The notes below the pieces were generated by a model that was given only the letters and a program-made list of their open reading frames with translations, was not told the origin of the DNA and did not search any database. The translations under genes were made by a program, and so were the position numbers. From Zygnema cylindricum (Eukaryota > Streptophyta > Zygnematophyceae > Zygnematales > Zygnemataceae), in NCBI GenBank assembly GCA_037447655.1, contig JBBHKE010000723.1, positions 78,300-142,299 of the forward strand: 64,000 nucleotides of DNA. Reading direction: 5' to 3'. Of the stretch, positions 42,479 to 54,733 are shown one piece after another (the first letter of the stretch is position 1; each line of letters starts with the position of its first letter).

Positions 42479-43750
42479 CAGTAGTAAGAATTCTCCTCAG
42501 TATAGCGGCAGCGGAAGAAATGGAAATATATCAGATGGATATTAAGAAGGCAACCAGAGGGGTTTGTAGAGGAAGAAGACGAGAGCAAAGTCTGCAGACT
42601 CATAAAGTCCTTATATGGACTAAAGCAGGCTCCCACACAATGGAATAAGAAACTAGATGAGTTTCTCACCAGTCTGGGATATATCCAGATCAGCTCTAAC
42701 CATTCTATTTATATGTTTGAAGATGAGAATGGTGTTATTTTCATTGCAATTTATGTGGATGATTTGCTAGTGTTAAGTAAGTCTATGGAAAAGATCAATA
42801 AGTTAAAAAAAGATCTTAGAAGCATATTTGACATGAAGGATTTATGGGAGGCAAAATGTATTCTGGGAATTCAAATGGAAAGAGATAAAGAGAAAAGGAT
42901 TACCAAACTTACTCAGAAAGAAGTTATAGGTATTATACTTGAGAAATTCCAAGTGGAAAAGGCAAACATTTATACCATTCCCATAGACTTGAAGAAAGTA
43001 AGTGATGGGAAAGTAGAAGGAGGAGTGATAATCTTAGATTATTAAATGAGTCCAAAAGAGAGGCATTTTATAAAGTGTATTCTTTACAAGCAGGTTGTAG
43101 GAATCTTAATCTATTTTATGAACTGTACTAGGCCGTACATAGCGGCAGCAGTTGGAGTCCTCAGTAGGAGTCTTAATGATCTTAGGAAGAGAGACTGGCA
43201 GGCAACTAAGAGAGTCATGAGATATCTGGTGGGAACAAGGGATTCATGGTTGGATTTGGGAGGGGACCACACTAACATCACTACTTCGAGTGATGCAAGT
43301 TATGGAGATGCTCCTATGAGAAGATGCACTTGTGGGTATGTGTTGTACGTGGGAGAAGGTGCTTGCTATTGGAGTAGCAAGCAACAAAAGGTGGTTGCTC
43401 AGTCCACTATGGAGGTTGAGTATATGGCCTATTGCTCTGCTGGGAAACAATTGATGTGGGTCAAATCTTTGTTACAAAAACTAGGGTATATGAAAGAGGG
43501 AGTGCATAAAATGTTTTGTGATAATCAGGTTGCCATTGCAATTGGAGCCAATCGAAAACATCACTTTAAGGCTAAATATATGGACATAAGATTGAGTTTT
43601 GTGAGGGAAAAGGTTGAAAACAAAATAGTGAATCTTGTGTATAGAGCCGTGGGGTATGATGGCTGATATAATTACCAAACCTGTGCCATCTCCCAAGTTA
43701 AAATATTGTAGATAAAAATATGGACTAAAAGAGAAATCGAAACTAGACTA
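42479..43750 (+). pseudogene. Copia-4 reverse transcriptase and RNase H
   Basis: It resumes with ILLSIAAAEEMEIYQMDIK, then lacks about 15 codons (the TAFLHGEL region) before RQPEGFVEEE in another frame. IYVDDLLVLSKSMEKI near 42750 keeps the catalytic box. A TAA lies at 43043. RNase H follows with SDASYGDAPMRRCTCG, CDNQVAIA and HHFKAKYMDI, and the end is frameshifted near 43655. Confidence 0.86.
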
Positions 43751-43756
43751 AAAAAT

Positions 43757-43764
43757 AAGGGGAG
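43757..43764 (+). other. Copia-4 polypurine tract
   Basis: AAGGGGAG immediately before the LTR start at 43765. Confidence 0.88.
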
Positions 43765-44766
43765 TGTTAAAATCAATATATTTAGAGGGTATTTTCTAGG
43801 TCTGAATAGATTAAGTAAAAGCGCAAGCAGTCTGCCTCCACCTTCTCTCTCTAGCCCCTATACTTGTTGTAGTCACTAAAGGTGAGAGAGAATGGTGGAG
43901 CAATGGCCGCCTTAGCTACACAAGCAGGACTGTAGATTGACATAATTCACTCTTAATAAAAAATGTTGAGTCCGGCAAGACTTGAACCTTCAACTCGCAG
44001 AGCTAGGCGTAGCCGTCAGCTCTAACGGGTCTGTCGTAGAAGTTCGTCAGAGGATATAGGGTTTGATTGTTATTTAAACAGTGCTAAAGAACCTTAATCA
44101 GATTAACTCAATTAGAGATAACAACCATAGAGACTCGTTGTAATATAGTGCGAACAAAGACCCGCACGGAACAAATGTACCGGACATTTGTTTTAACAGC
44201 TAATATTAAAAGTCAGTTTAGATCCGACGACACGCATCATCGCCGAGACCCCGGAATGGCAACTTTGGCGGTTTTTGGGCGTAACATGAACTGGCGCCAC
44301 GTGGCACGATAAAATTGGAAAGTGTGAATCCTAAGAATCATGGTTACAAGTCTAGATGGGACACACGTCTACTCCATGACCTTGTCGCACACATGCCGTA
44401 CAGAAAGGATATCGTCCATAGTACCTTTCTTTACTATACAGTTCTCTTATTGGTTCGTACATCAGTAGATAGGGTGTAGATATGGAGGGGTTTAGGACTT
44501 AGAGGATTGAGGAGGTAGCCGCCTCTCTTCTAATGAGCTTGTATAAATATTGGCATCTTTGACCACTTGAAATTTAATCGCCTGGTTGGGCGTTTTTCGG
44601 TGATTTTTCTTGTCGCGGACTCAGGGGAGTCCAGACTGTAGGAGGGTGCTGTCAGCTTGTATTTTTGCTTGCTTGGGTAGCATCGGTTCTAGTTGAAGAA
44701 GGGTTAGTCAAAAACTATCTAGAGGCTTCCTGAATTATGTAGTCCAATGGGGGATATAGAGTTGCA
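43765..44766 (+). repeat. Copia-4 3' LTR
   Basis: 1002 bp, TGTTAAAATCAATAT to AGAGTTGCA. The 5' LTR is missing, because the element is truncated at 22598. It carries the antisense tRNA-like segment (43964-44042), telobox TAGGGTTT near 44058 and hairpin GGACTC AGGG GAGTCC at 44617-44632. The second hairpin is degenerate here. Confidence 0.88.
43964..44042 (-). other. Antisense tRNA-like segment in Copia-4 LTR
   Basis: Minus-strand box B-like GGTTCAAGTCT (43978-43988) and CCCGTTAGAGCTGACGGC in the box A region. Clearly related to 17884-17962 but in the opposite window orientation, as expected for a plus-strand LTR. Confidence 0.58.
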
Positions 44767-45353
44767 GAAAGCCAAACCTTGCACCTATGCTTCCCACCAA
44801 ATCACCTTGTTTGTGGTTAGCATTTAATTCTTGCCTTCTTTGTGCCTCCACTAATGCATTTCGGACTGTTTTCCAAACAGTTTGAATGTTTTCTCAAAAC
44901 TTTGTTCTAGAACCCCTATTCTTTTGAGTGACCCGCGTTATTAAGTCTAATGCTTCTCTCGGTTGGCATCTGTATGCAACTTCAAACAGTAAGAATGTTG
45001 TACTAGCATGTTTAAATGAATTGTTTGCAAATTCCATTTATGGCAGTTTAGATTCCCATGTGTTCTGAACTCTAAACTTTAGGTTTCTGGTTATTAGGTT
45101 TACTCTATTAGCAAGGGACACAACTTTCCACGTGTTTTGACACCTTGTTTGCCATCCCGGGCGAAAACAATCTACTCTGCAATCGACTAAGAGTTTTATC
45201 TCGACTTAGATGTCCTAAATGCTCGTGGGCTTCTTGTAAAAGTTGTTTTCTTAAGTCTCTCCCATTTTCAGAATGCGTAATCTATCCCATGTTCCCTAAT
45301 AGAGTAAACCATATTCTATTTTAAAGTTTTTGACATGCCTCTCATTCAATGGG
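44767..45353 (-). pseudogene. Gypsy-C integrase (internally deleted)
   Basis: The minus strand shows HEHLGHLSRDKTL, the HH half of the zinc motif. This soon gives way to KFRVQNTWESKLP and FEVAYRCQPREALDLITRV, the late core, so the central DDE region is deleted. It then runs to AQRRQELNANHKQGDLVG, equivalent to 150-220 of the window, and is cut by the Copia-4 LTR at 44766. Confidence 0.82.
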
Positions 45354-46690
45354 TCAGAATTCCCTCCTGAAAATATTCTTGCAAATCACAACAAAATAAG
45401 GATCTTTATTAAAACCATTTCTAACAACATCTGAAAACAATTCATCCCGAACCATCACAATTATTTGAAAACATCTATTTAAAGGATTTGCGACTACATT
45501 TGACTTTCCAAGAATATGTTTGAAATTAAATTTGAAATATGCCAATTTCTGTATCCACCTAAACTGTCTACCAGTCATAATCTGTGCATCACTTAATCTT
45601 CGTAGATAGGAGAGTGCCTTATTATCAAATTGATATGTAAATTTTTAATTATGCAAATAACAACGCCTTTCACCAATGCATGAACAATTAAAACTATTTT
45701 TTTTTCTTGTGCTAGATAGTTTTTTTCAGCATCATTGAATTTCCTGGACTCAAAAGGAATAGGATATAAATGTTTGCCGACATTTTGACTTAGGACTGCA
45801 CCTACACTTTCATCACATGCATCAGTAGTGATTAGAACATAAAATTCCCTAGCAAGATCACGATACACCATTGTAGGGGCAGAGGTCAACTTATCTTTTA
45901 GTTCTGCGAAAGATCTCTCTTGATCACTTCCGGACACAAACGTCTCCTTCTCCTGAAGTAAATGTGTCAAAGGTGCGGCGATCATATTGAAGTTCTTGAT
46001 AAATTTCCTTTAATAATTAACCAATCCCAAAAATGATCTAACTTTTTGTGACATTAGTGGGTTTCTTCCAATATTGGATTGTGGTCATTTTGGATGGATC
46101 TGTTTTAACACCTTCCCCACTAACTATACGTCCCAGAAATAATTGTTCACTTTTAAGAAAACTGGATTTTGACAATTTTCCATATAGTTTTATTTCTCTT
46201 AACCTTTCCAACACTTTGTTTAAATGAATTACATGTTGTTCTTTAGATTCGTTGTAAATTGGAATATCATCTATAAACACCCAATCAAACTCATCCATAT
46301 AATCTGAAAGGTTTGGTTCATTAATTTCTGATAAGTAGGCGGTGCATTCGTCAAACCAAATTGCACCACTATCCATTCAAAATGACAGACTTTAGTTCTA
46401 AAAGTAGTTTTGTCAACATTTTCGGTTTTAATTCGCACCTGATTAAAACTAATACCCAGATCAATCAAAGAAAATAATTTAGCACATTTCAAACAATCTA
46501 TCAAATCAGAAATTAAAGGAAACGGACACTTATCCTTCACCGTAATCTTGTTCAGACTCCGATAGTCGACACACATTATCAACGTTCCGTCTTTCTTTTT
46601 GGCGAAGAGAACTGGTGCTTCGTACGGTGATTTGCTACGCTGAATATGTCCTTTCTCTAGAAGCTCATTGATCTATTGTTTTAACTCCTC
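45354..46690 (-). pseudogene. Gypsy-C reverse transcriptase and RNase H
   Basis: From about 46582 downward the minus strand reads MIMCVDYRSLNKITVKDKCP, then VQFGLTNAPPTYQKLMN and FIDDIPIYNESKEQHVIHLN, with the FIDD catalytic box. Frameshifts separate this from ERSFAELKDKLTSAP and AVLSQNVGKHLYPIPFESRK (RNase H). The end TGRQFRWIQKLAYFKFNFKH at 45578 is the connector to integrase. Confidence 0.87.
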
Positions 46691-47028
46691 TTGTTCAAAG
46701 AAAGAGTGCTTATAAATTCGTGTGATATGAGGATTACATCCAAGTTTAAGGTTAATAACATTTTTCACATCTGGGGAAGGTGGCCTCCTTGAGGGTAAGT
46801 CACTTGGGAAAAAACCTCTAAATTCAAAAATCAAATCTTTAACAACAGCATCAGATGTATTAGTGTCAGTTACAAAATCAAAAATTTTTTTTTAAGAGTT
46901 TTAATGGTGTCTGATTTAGGAAAAACATCAATGTTAGTGTTTTCTCCCCCCCCTTCATCAATAACTGCCTCAGTTACTAATAACAAGAAAGTATGATTTG
47001 TTTTATCTTTTAAATGCTTTTTAAATTG

Positions 47029-47660
47029 TTAAGCAGTAATTACACCTTCTACAACCAATTTGGTATTGTTATTTATATGATTTCTATAGAACTTCTTCGA
47101 AGGTAATGCTTGCAAAACCTTCCAATCCTTTTCAGACTTCACTCCCATGGTGTTAGTTTCCCAATTAATTTGAGGGTTATGTTCAGTTAACCAAGGCTTT
47201 CCCAATATTAGCTCCTCACTACCCAAATTCATTATTTCGCACACAACTTTCATGTTGTGACCTTGGATATCAACTTCTATTGTGTCAGTTTGTAAATCTA
47301 ATGTGGACTTATTACCATTTGCCACTTGAACATGTAAAGGTTTTTCCCTTATGACTGTAGGAATTTAATTTTCCTCTCCAAACTTATGTGAAACAAATTA
47401 TGTGTAGAGCCTAAATCTACCATAACTCTCAATGGTTTCTTTTCCACTAAAGACTCGAATTTGATCAAACTGTGTCTGGTGTCATCGTTACTTAAATGTC
47501 CTAACATAGGTTGGTTGTTAAGAGTTTCATCAGAAGGATTCTTTAAAATATGCAATGTAGTTACCATCATAATAAATTCAGCTATCTTAGCCTTTCCATT
47601 CATTAGCTTGCCCTCCACAGTTAACTCCTTAACCTCTAGATGTGGTCGACTCAATTGAGG
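47029..47660 (-). pseudogene. Gypsy-C aspartic protease
   Basis: Frame 47654-47349 has RVMVDLGSTHNLFHISLERK, where the DSG triad reads DLGSTHN (Ser replaced by Leu). Frame 47325-47029 holds the later part with IMNLGSEELILGKPWLTEHN, the usual C-terminal protease segment. The substitution and the frameshift make it inactive. The intervening stretch 46691-47028 is AT-rich linker without a clear domain. Confidence 0.8.
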
Positions 47661-47769
47661 ACTTTCAGCTAGTCCTTTCTGTTTCCCACCTTCTAGGCGT
47701 TTTGTTTAGCTAGGTATAATGCAATATCTTCCTGAAGATCTTAATTGTCATCAACTGTTTTAAGAGATC

Positions 47770-48951
47770 TCTTATGTGTAGAGTCTTTAGCGTAATGATT
47801 TGGACCTCCGCATGTAAAACAAGCGACTTTCTTTCTCGGTTTTGTGTACCCTATGCTAAAATATCCCTCCTCTCCACAGTTATATCAGTTAATTTTCTTC
47901 AGTTATGCACATTTAAATGCCCTATGACCTCTTTTTTGACAGATAGTGCATGTGGGAATGCTAAGATTTTGTTTTTGAGCATTAATACTTCGTTTAAGAC
48001 TCTTATTATATCCTCGTTAATTGTTAAATTTGTTTCCTGCATTAACACTCTGCCACCTCACCTCTCTGATTTCCCCTAAAAATGTTTTGCATATTCACCA
48101 GACCTGTATTCAAACTCTCTTCCACAAATTCCTCCTCACCCCACTCTGATACTTAATTCAAATTACCCCTTAGTGATCGAGTTTCCCAACTAGTCCTCTA
48201 ATTCCAATGACTTATCTTGTAATTCTTTCAATTTAATAAATTTTTGATGTTTCAGTTTTGATTTCAGTATGCGATTCAAAAAGTTCAAGAAATGAAACTT
48301 AGCTATTTCATTAGTCAAGCCTATGACATGAATGCTAAACGAGTCAAATTCTACAATGTAATCTTTCACACATCTAGTCTGTTCACACTTCAACCATTTT
48401 TCTTCCATTTTTGATTGATAAGTGACAGACAAGAAACGGGATTTGATCGCAGTCTTAAAAACTTCCCTATCAGCATTATGAAGAATTAGGTTAGACCTTA
48501 TCTGAATGTTATACCAAATCTGAGCGTCACTTTTCAGACAACTAACAACAAAAGAAGTGTAATCATCACAATCACAATTCCTAGATTCCAAATAATACTG
48601 CATATGAAAAATCCAAGCATCTAACTTATCAATCATCCGACCATCAAAGGATGGTGCTTCATTGATACACAATTTCATATCTCTTATCTTGTTATGCCTA
48701 TCGTGATCATCTTCCCTAAAACTGACATTCCTCTTACTACACTCATTATTTTGGTCATTAACATCATTTTTGGAGTGAATTAGATTAATTGGTTCATCGA
48801 ATTTCTGATTTGAAATATTCTTGTTTTCCTTAACATATTTCAATTCACTCTTCAATTTAGAAATTCTTTCATCTACAGCTTCAGCATGACTTTTACATAT
48901 TTTGACCAATTTCACACTACCTTTCTTTATCACATTCAAGTTATTTTCCAT
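47770..48951 (-). pseudogene. gag: Gypsy-C gag
   Basis: Frame 48951-48190 starts MENNLNVIKKGSVKLV with a coiled-coil-like N-terminus, then NEAPSFDGRMIDKLDAWIFH and FVVSCLKSDAQIWYN, the retrotransposon gag capsid pattern. Downstream are zinc knuckles: CTICQKRGHRAFKC near 47940 is complete, while CFTCGGPNHYAKDS near 47815 has lost its last Cys and one between them is degraded. Confidence 0.85.
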
Positions 48952-49054
48952 TTCATGTTTCTATGCAAAATTTGCCATTATCACACAATAAAATCAAGCA
49001 AAACGAAAGATAGAATATAATTTCCAAAAGAAATTTGTTGCAGATTTTAATTCC

Positions 49055-49066
49055 TCAGATTGCTCT
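49055..49066 (-). other. Possible Gypsy-C primer-binding site
   Basis: Minus-strand TTATATTAGAGC differs at three positions from the usual TGGTATCAGAGC complement of the initiator tRNA-Met 3' end. The position upstream of gag fits. Low certainty. Confidence 0.3.
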
Positions 49067-49360
49067 AATATAAGACTTTTTCTCCTTAACAAATCCTTTA
49101 AAAATGATCAAAAAATGAGAAATCAATAAGACATTGAAAGTAAGTTAGTACAAATTCGATTTTCAATTTCCTAAATATTTATGCAGAAAGGTAAAAAATT
49201 CCCCACAAATTTACAATAGCAAAATTGAAAGCTCTCACAGGTAAGATTCAATCATAAATTTTCCAACAGCAAAATTGAGAAACTCTCAATGGTAACAATT
49301 CGGGCCTCAACTTTAAACATATAGCATTTTCTTCAGGGAATTATGCGTAATGCTGTTACA
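49067..49360 (-). repeat. Putative Gypsy-C 5' LTR
   Basis: On the minus strand it begins TGTAACAGCATTACG at 49360, like the chromovirus LTR start at 704. The inner boundary is set only by the possible primer site. The segment includes an imperfect repeat of agcaaaattgaaagctctca-like units. The element sits directly against Gypsy-M gag. Confidence 0.45.
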
Positions 49361-50498
49361 GTTGAGACTCCTCCAAAACAGCTAGTGAGGCAACCCTCTC
49401 CTCCACCTCCACCTGTCTTTTCTTCCGAATTTCCCAACTTTGTCCGAGGCTGCCAGATCTAGGGCCGCGGAGAAGGTGGAGAGACAGACATTATCCCCTA
49501 AATCACATAGGAAGGGTTTAGCACATAAAGAAGTGGTCTCGGTCACCCTCCCGAAGTAGGACGCCATACGAGATCTAAGGCTCCGATAGCGGAGATGTAT
49601 ATGGATCTTGAAATTTTGGCAGATCCTAACCGGCCAGGTCGCAAAGAAATCTTAGCATTTCACAATCTCCATGAGTTGAAGGTTAAGAAGGAGTTGGTGC
49701 AGCGGGTAGCCAGGTTAGACCGAGCCAAGATCGTATGACTAGAGGGAGCTGTAGTGAAAATATTGAGCAGTTCATCAGAGTGTGACTCTTCAACTTCTGT
49801 CCGAAAACAACAAGAGATACCATCAACTTCGCACCGGTATCCTCCCCAATCTCTGAAAATTGCAACCAGTGGACCGTCTAAGGGAAGGGCAACCTCAAGG
49901 GACCGGGCCGGGGAAGGAACCAGTAAGCAGGGGTTACTAGAGCCCAAGAGAGTGCACCGGTTCAATCATCGAGACAACAAGGGCAGATTCGCTCCTTGAC
50001 CTAAAAATGAGTCGTTCTTCCCTTCCTCCTCAGTGTCTCCAAGCGCCCTGTCTCTATAAGTGCCAATTGTCCGATCCTCCGAAGGGTTGTGGCGTTCGAG
50101 ACTTACAAACCCCGAAGTACGAGCTAGGGGATTGCGGATCTCTCGGGTGTGGTGAGCGGCACACAAAAGCTAGTTGATATCTTGCGGTCTCAAAGTAAGG
50201 CTACGGTAGAGGCCGAACCCATCACCATAGAATGGGAGGGTAACAGGAAGTGATCCTCATCCGGGAGGCTAGACGGAGAGTAGGAGGGATCCTTAGTGGA
50301 CAGGTCGATCCCCCTCGTAGAACAGGTTCTTCTGCGGGAGGACAACCTCAGGGTCAAGTAACTCCTCTTGCAACACAAGCCTCGAGGACTCACCCAGGAC
50401 CTAGACCAGAATCTCCCCTTCAATGGGAAGGGGGGGGGGCAACAGGGCCTAACGAAGAGGGGTTGGGTGTAGATCTACTGGGTAACTTAACAGTTATT
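49361..50498 (+). pseudogene. gag: Gypsy-M gag, N-terminal part
   Basis: The frame starts abruptly at the chromovirus edge (ETPPKQLVRQPSPPPPP) and continues through several frames: RRKGLAHKEVVSV-like basic stretches, an RVARLDRAKIV helix, then SSSECDSSTSVRKQQ and NHRDNKGRFAP to a stop at 49997-49999. Another frame resumes at 50250 and is open across the S3 solo LTR, joining 51696. The low-complexity Pro/Ser-rich content fits a gag N-terminus. I recognise no conserved domain in this part. Confidence 0.55.
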
Positions 50499-51690
50499 TG
50501 AAACTCTGAGACCTCCATTGGCCCTCAGAGTAGGCAGATCCAAAGAAGCTAATCTAGATAGTGCCAACTCCTAACTTGATATAAACCCAAATGACTGACC
50601 CCTTGACAATCACAACCCCAATATGGATTCACCCTTGTGAAATAACACTTTATGTGTGCTCAGTTCCACCACAGAATGCAAAGTTAAAATATGAGATTTA
50701 GACACATTCACCCACTTTGACTTTCCCTTATAAATGCAGCCACCCTGGCAGACAAAAGCACTGACCGACTACACCCCTATGTAGCTTGGACTCCCCTGAG
50801 TCCGCAGCAAAAAGAATCTGTGAAAATGGTCAAGTAAATTGATAGTTATGGCTGGCCAAATTTTGCCATTTATACAAGGTGCTCTTTGGGAGAGACAGCT
50901 ACCTACCCAAAATTTTCTAAGTCCTATTCCCCCTCCAAAACTCTATCTATTGAAGTACGGCACCAATCAAATTACTGTGTCGTACAGAAAAGTACAAGTA
51001 CCGGTGTACTTTTTGTACGACCATCGTACGACATGGCAAACATGTCGACACGTATCATAGCCGGATTTGTTCACGCAATCTCCGGAGTCGCCCCAATCCA
51101 ACATTGTCGCGCCACATGTCATATGACGTGGCGATGGCTGAAAAACGCCACAAGTACATATTTCGTCATCGCGGCGCTTATCGTGGTCGTCTGATCAAAC
51201 CGGATACAATTGTAGCCGTTGAAAATACACGCGCGATATTTGTTTCCCGTTCGAAACAAATGCGCGGTATCCGTTTCATAGACTACATTAAAATCGTACT
51301 CCGTACTGTACAAAACTGTATCTATGCATTACGTATCTATTTTCCGTCATACGAACTAGTCTACGTGTCAAAATATAAATATCTGTCAAACCTGTTATAC
51401 TCTAACACTGGAATTAAACTTATTGGTTAAAGGAAACGGCTAGTTTGATGGACGAAAGGTACCTGGATCAAATCCTGGGTGTGTCAAACCTTTTATATAA
51501 TTCTATCAAGATTTGCCTTCCTGTCCTCTTTGGACAGCCTAGGCAGCCATGGATCTAACTCCTCTTCAAGTCTTCAGTGACTGGGACAAGTGTGGGGACT
51601 TGTGTGAAGAGTTAGAGGTAGGCTGTAACTGTCCCCTTTTTGCCTTTTATTTTACAATCTCTAGACCTAGAAAATACTTAAATTTCAACA
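50499..51690 (-). mobile_element. Solo LTR S3 (Copia group) in Gypsy-M gag
   Basis: On the minus strand it runs TGTTGAAATTTAAG to CAGAGTTTCA, 1192 bp, flanked by TTATT (50494-50498 and 51691-51695). Removing it restores an open frame. It carries the tRNA-like segment (51424-51488), the GTAC palindrome (about 50980-51020) and both hairpins (about 50778-50812). Confidence 0.92.
51424..51488 (+). other. tRNA-like segment in solo LTR S3
   Basis: TTGGTTAAAGG and GGATCAAATCC (51465-51475) hold box A-like and box B-like positions; antisense to the LTR. Confidence 0.5.
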
Positions 51691-51695
51691 TTATT

Positions 51696-52854
51696 TCCAT
51701 TGGGCATCCTACCTTTGTTCCTGTGGCGAGAACTTCCACTGTGGAGGCTGTGGTGAAACTACAACCCGACCAGAGATTACACATTTCTCTTCGACTGTTC
51801 ACTCCTCCCCCATCACCACCTCAAGCCTCCTCTGATTCACCATCCTTTTCTCTTGCTGCAGGCGTCCGTGGGTCCCAAGATCCGCCTATTTACCCTACAA
51901 ATACGACGTCCCCGCCTACTAACCTCCTCACAGACATTCCCCATCTTCGAGCGTCGAAAATCCTCCTCCCGAGACCTCTAGAAAGATGCCCAGGAGACAA
52001 ACGCCTTTTCATCAAAACCCCAAGTCGTCTTCGTCTCCGCCACTGTCACAAAGGCCTTTGAACAGACCTTGTCTCTACATCCCATCGGTGGAGGCACTTT
52101 TAAGAGAGAAACAATACTTTCTTAGATATAGAGCAGCTAGAAATTACACACCTCCTTTGACAGCAAGACCATCCTAAGTAGGGGGGGGATCCAAATTGTT
52201 ACACCCGGAGGAGAAACATGTTCCAATATAGAAGGGGCAGATCCCGGAGCCATTTCATCGGCTCAGTTTGATAGCCCCACCAGACCAGCCTCTTCACAGT
52301 TCACCCACCTTGTTGAGGAGGAAAAAGAAATGGGGGACATAAGGATCTTTACGGGGGATAGCTCGGGGATTGCTTTTTCTGATTTTGAACTGCTATGGAA
52401 ATCCTTCACGCACTCCGAAATTAACAAATAGAGGGGAGGTGCCATCTCAGGGGATTTTGAGACCACTCTTTTTCCTATGATGGTAAACTATCTAGCCGGA
52501 GGAGCTTTGGCCGACTATATGGAGCGTCAACCGTCTTTGATGGCTCCTAGCATCAAAATCTCAAATCCTGCGCTTAACGCTGAAGCCCTTGACGCAGCCG
52601 CCGACCTAGCTGCCGTCGCAGGAGTCCGTGTTACCGCCACTTTCATTATGGACATGAAACTGCAGGCCCAAGGTAGAGCTTATGTTAACCATCTGCAAGC
52701 CGTACAGGCCGTTGAGGCAGCTACCCGGATGGTGGCCAACCGAACTCTTTGCACCACTCTTCTGGCCGCCTGGAGACTCCTTTATACCGAAAGGAACAAA
52801 ACTCCAATCAAGGAATTTATGGAATTCCGATGTTTGAAAAGTGAAACCCCGTAG
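51696..52854 (+). pseudogene. gag: Gypsy-M gag, capsid part
   Basis: After the S3 insertion a frame continues to 52061 (Pro/Ser-rich). Another frame from about 52187 gives DIRIFTGDSSGIAFSDFELL, then a TAG at 52429-52431, then MMVNYLAGGALADYMERQPS and LLAAWRLLYTERNKTPIKEF up to a stop at 52852-52854. The helical, Ala/Leu-rich composition and position before zinc knuckles mark it as capsid. Confidence 0.65.
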
Positions 52855-53683
52855 ACGGTGTTCAACCGCCTCTCGAGCCTCTTTCAGAAAACTAAGTTGT
52901 CTACCATTGACACACCAGCCATATCCACGTAATATTATGTCGCTATTCGGAATTCGTTCGGACCAACAGGAAACACAACTCTTGACAATTGGAGTGTCAG
53001 TCAGGCAATCCACGACAGGAATCCCACGACGCAAGAAATCTCATTGGTTGCAATGAAGTTATATGATCATTTTGTAAACAACGAGGCCAGAGAAAAAGAT
53101 GTTACCGGCAAAACGCGAGACAATTTTGCAGGTTTCACGAGGGAATCCTCTCTTAACCAAGAGGAACAAACAGATTTTCAAGCTTTGCGAAAGCTTAAGG
53201 GGAAACAAGAAGTTGAGATCAGATCTGAACCTGCAATGGGTGCGGATGAAAATGTTTACCTGTACAACTACCTGAACTGCAACTAAACCAATCACGGGTG
53301 GAAACAATGCCTCAAGAAGCTATCAGAAGAACTCGGAACTTACTATCAAGCAAAAAGAGTTTGAGAAAGAACGTGCAGAAAGACTCCGGAAGCAGTAGGA
53401 ACGCAAGCAGGGAGGAGGGGAATAGTACCGCATGTCGGTCACTAAAGAAACTTATAAACCTACTCCCCGCTCCGAAACTGCTAAAATAACTCATTCCCAC
53501 TTAAGACAAATCAGACTTCCTAAATTTGATGATGCTCAGATCTCTAATGAGTTAAGAGGGAAGTACACCACCGAGGGGTCAAAATGTGAGGCTTGTGGGT
53601 TCATGGGCCATAAGGAAGGCCAATGTCTCCGGAAGAATGGGGTCCCAAAAGAAATGATGCAATATGCTTTGTTCACACGTTAG
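52855..53683 (+). pseudogene. gag: Gypsy-M gag, C-terminal part with zinc knuckles
   Basis: Frames include FNRLSSLFQKTKLSTIDTPA-like sequence and MKLYDHFVNNEAREKDVTGK, then a damaged knuckle (CN stop TNHGWKQC near 53280-53310). In another frame, CEACGFMGHKEGQC (53588-53630) is a complete CX2CX4HX4C knuckle. This nucleocapsid part would bind element RNA. The frame stops at 53681-53683. Confidence 0.75.
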
Positions 53684-54733
53684 GGGGAAACAACCGTTAA
53701 TCCTCCGCCATTGCAACTTTTGTATCTTTGGGGACGTCAATCTCCAGATGAACTGGGATCAAGTAACATGACGCCGAAACACATCATTCAGCGACAAAAC
53801 ACTCAATTGGCTGCCATGGCAGCAAAATTGGCCGCTCTCCGCTTGGGATCGAAGGCCCGCACACCTCCACCTCTAACGCACGCTCAAAAACTGCATAAAC
53901 AGAAACAAGAACGGCTACGAAAGCTACCGGAGCCAGAACAGCAACCCACGGTGGTTGGAGATGATGATGACCTCATGGGTTGGGATATGGAGCCTCCAAA
54001 GGCTCATCATGCTCGGACATTTCTGTCCGGAGCCAGAAACGTCGGAGTCTGGGACAATTGCAGGCAACTCCGCTCTACCACGTCTGCACAGAGAAAGGAC
54101 ATACAACCGTTGGACCGAAAGGACCACAGCCGCAAAGCCACTGGTCCTTTATCCTTCACACCGCGAGCTGTCTTGTTGAATAGTGACATTGGGCTGGGCC
54201 TAAAACCGACCCATCCGCCTCCTCCGGCTCCAAAGAAACTTCCTCCCGGTTTTGAGGGTTACAAGAAACCACAGCCGGAAAAAGATGCTTCAACCACTGA
54301 AACAGATCACGAATGGTTCGACCGATACTTGGCTGAAAGACCAACAGAAGATCCACCAATTACACCTCCAACATGTAACTCTAATGCAAAAGATGAAGAA
54401 GTAAGGGGGGGGGAACACGAAAAATCGCAAGACGAGGACTCACCCATTTCATCGCCCAATCCTCACCCTCCTTCTTCCAAACCGACAGTTATGTTATTAC
54501 GACACCTGATGCCCTACAACTTGACCCACGTCAAAATGCTAGCTTCCTCCCAAAATTTGACCGAAAAAAACCTCATTCAAGCACTAGGGGAAGAGATTCA
54601 CACCAGAAGGGAAAGGGTCACGTTGGTAGAACCACTAAAGATAGTCTTAATGTTGGCAAAACCGAAAAATTCTATAGCGAATAGAGATTATAAGGCCCTG
54701 TCGGTGGCTCCTATTGTTGGCTCCTATTGTTAA
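53684..54733 (+). pseudogene. Gypsy-M gag-pol linker region
   Basis: A 340-codon open frame (53711-54733), charged and proline-rich, with QLAAMAAKLAALRLGSK, KLPPGFEGYKKPQPEKD and an acidic stretch DEEVRGGEHEKSQDEDS. It lies between the knuckle and the protease. I recognise no enzymatic domain. It may be a spacer of the polyprotein. Confidence 0.5.

Noticed and set aside
49343-49360. ATG at 49343 as the start of Gypsy-M gag
   Set aside because: The ATG falls in the chromovirus LTR end (reverse of TGTAACAGCATTACGCAT), so the fusion with gag is accidental.
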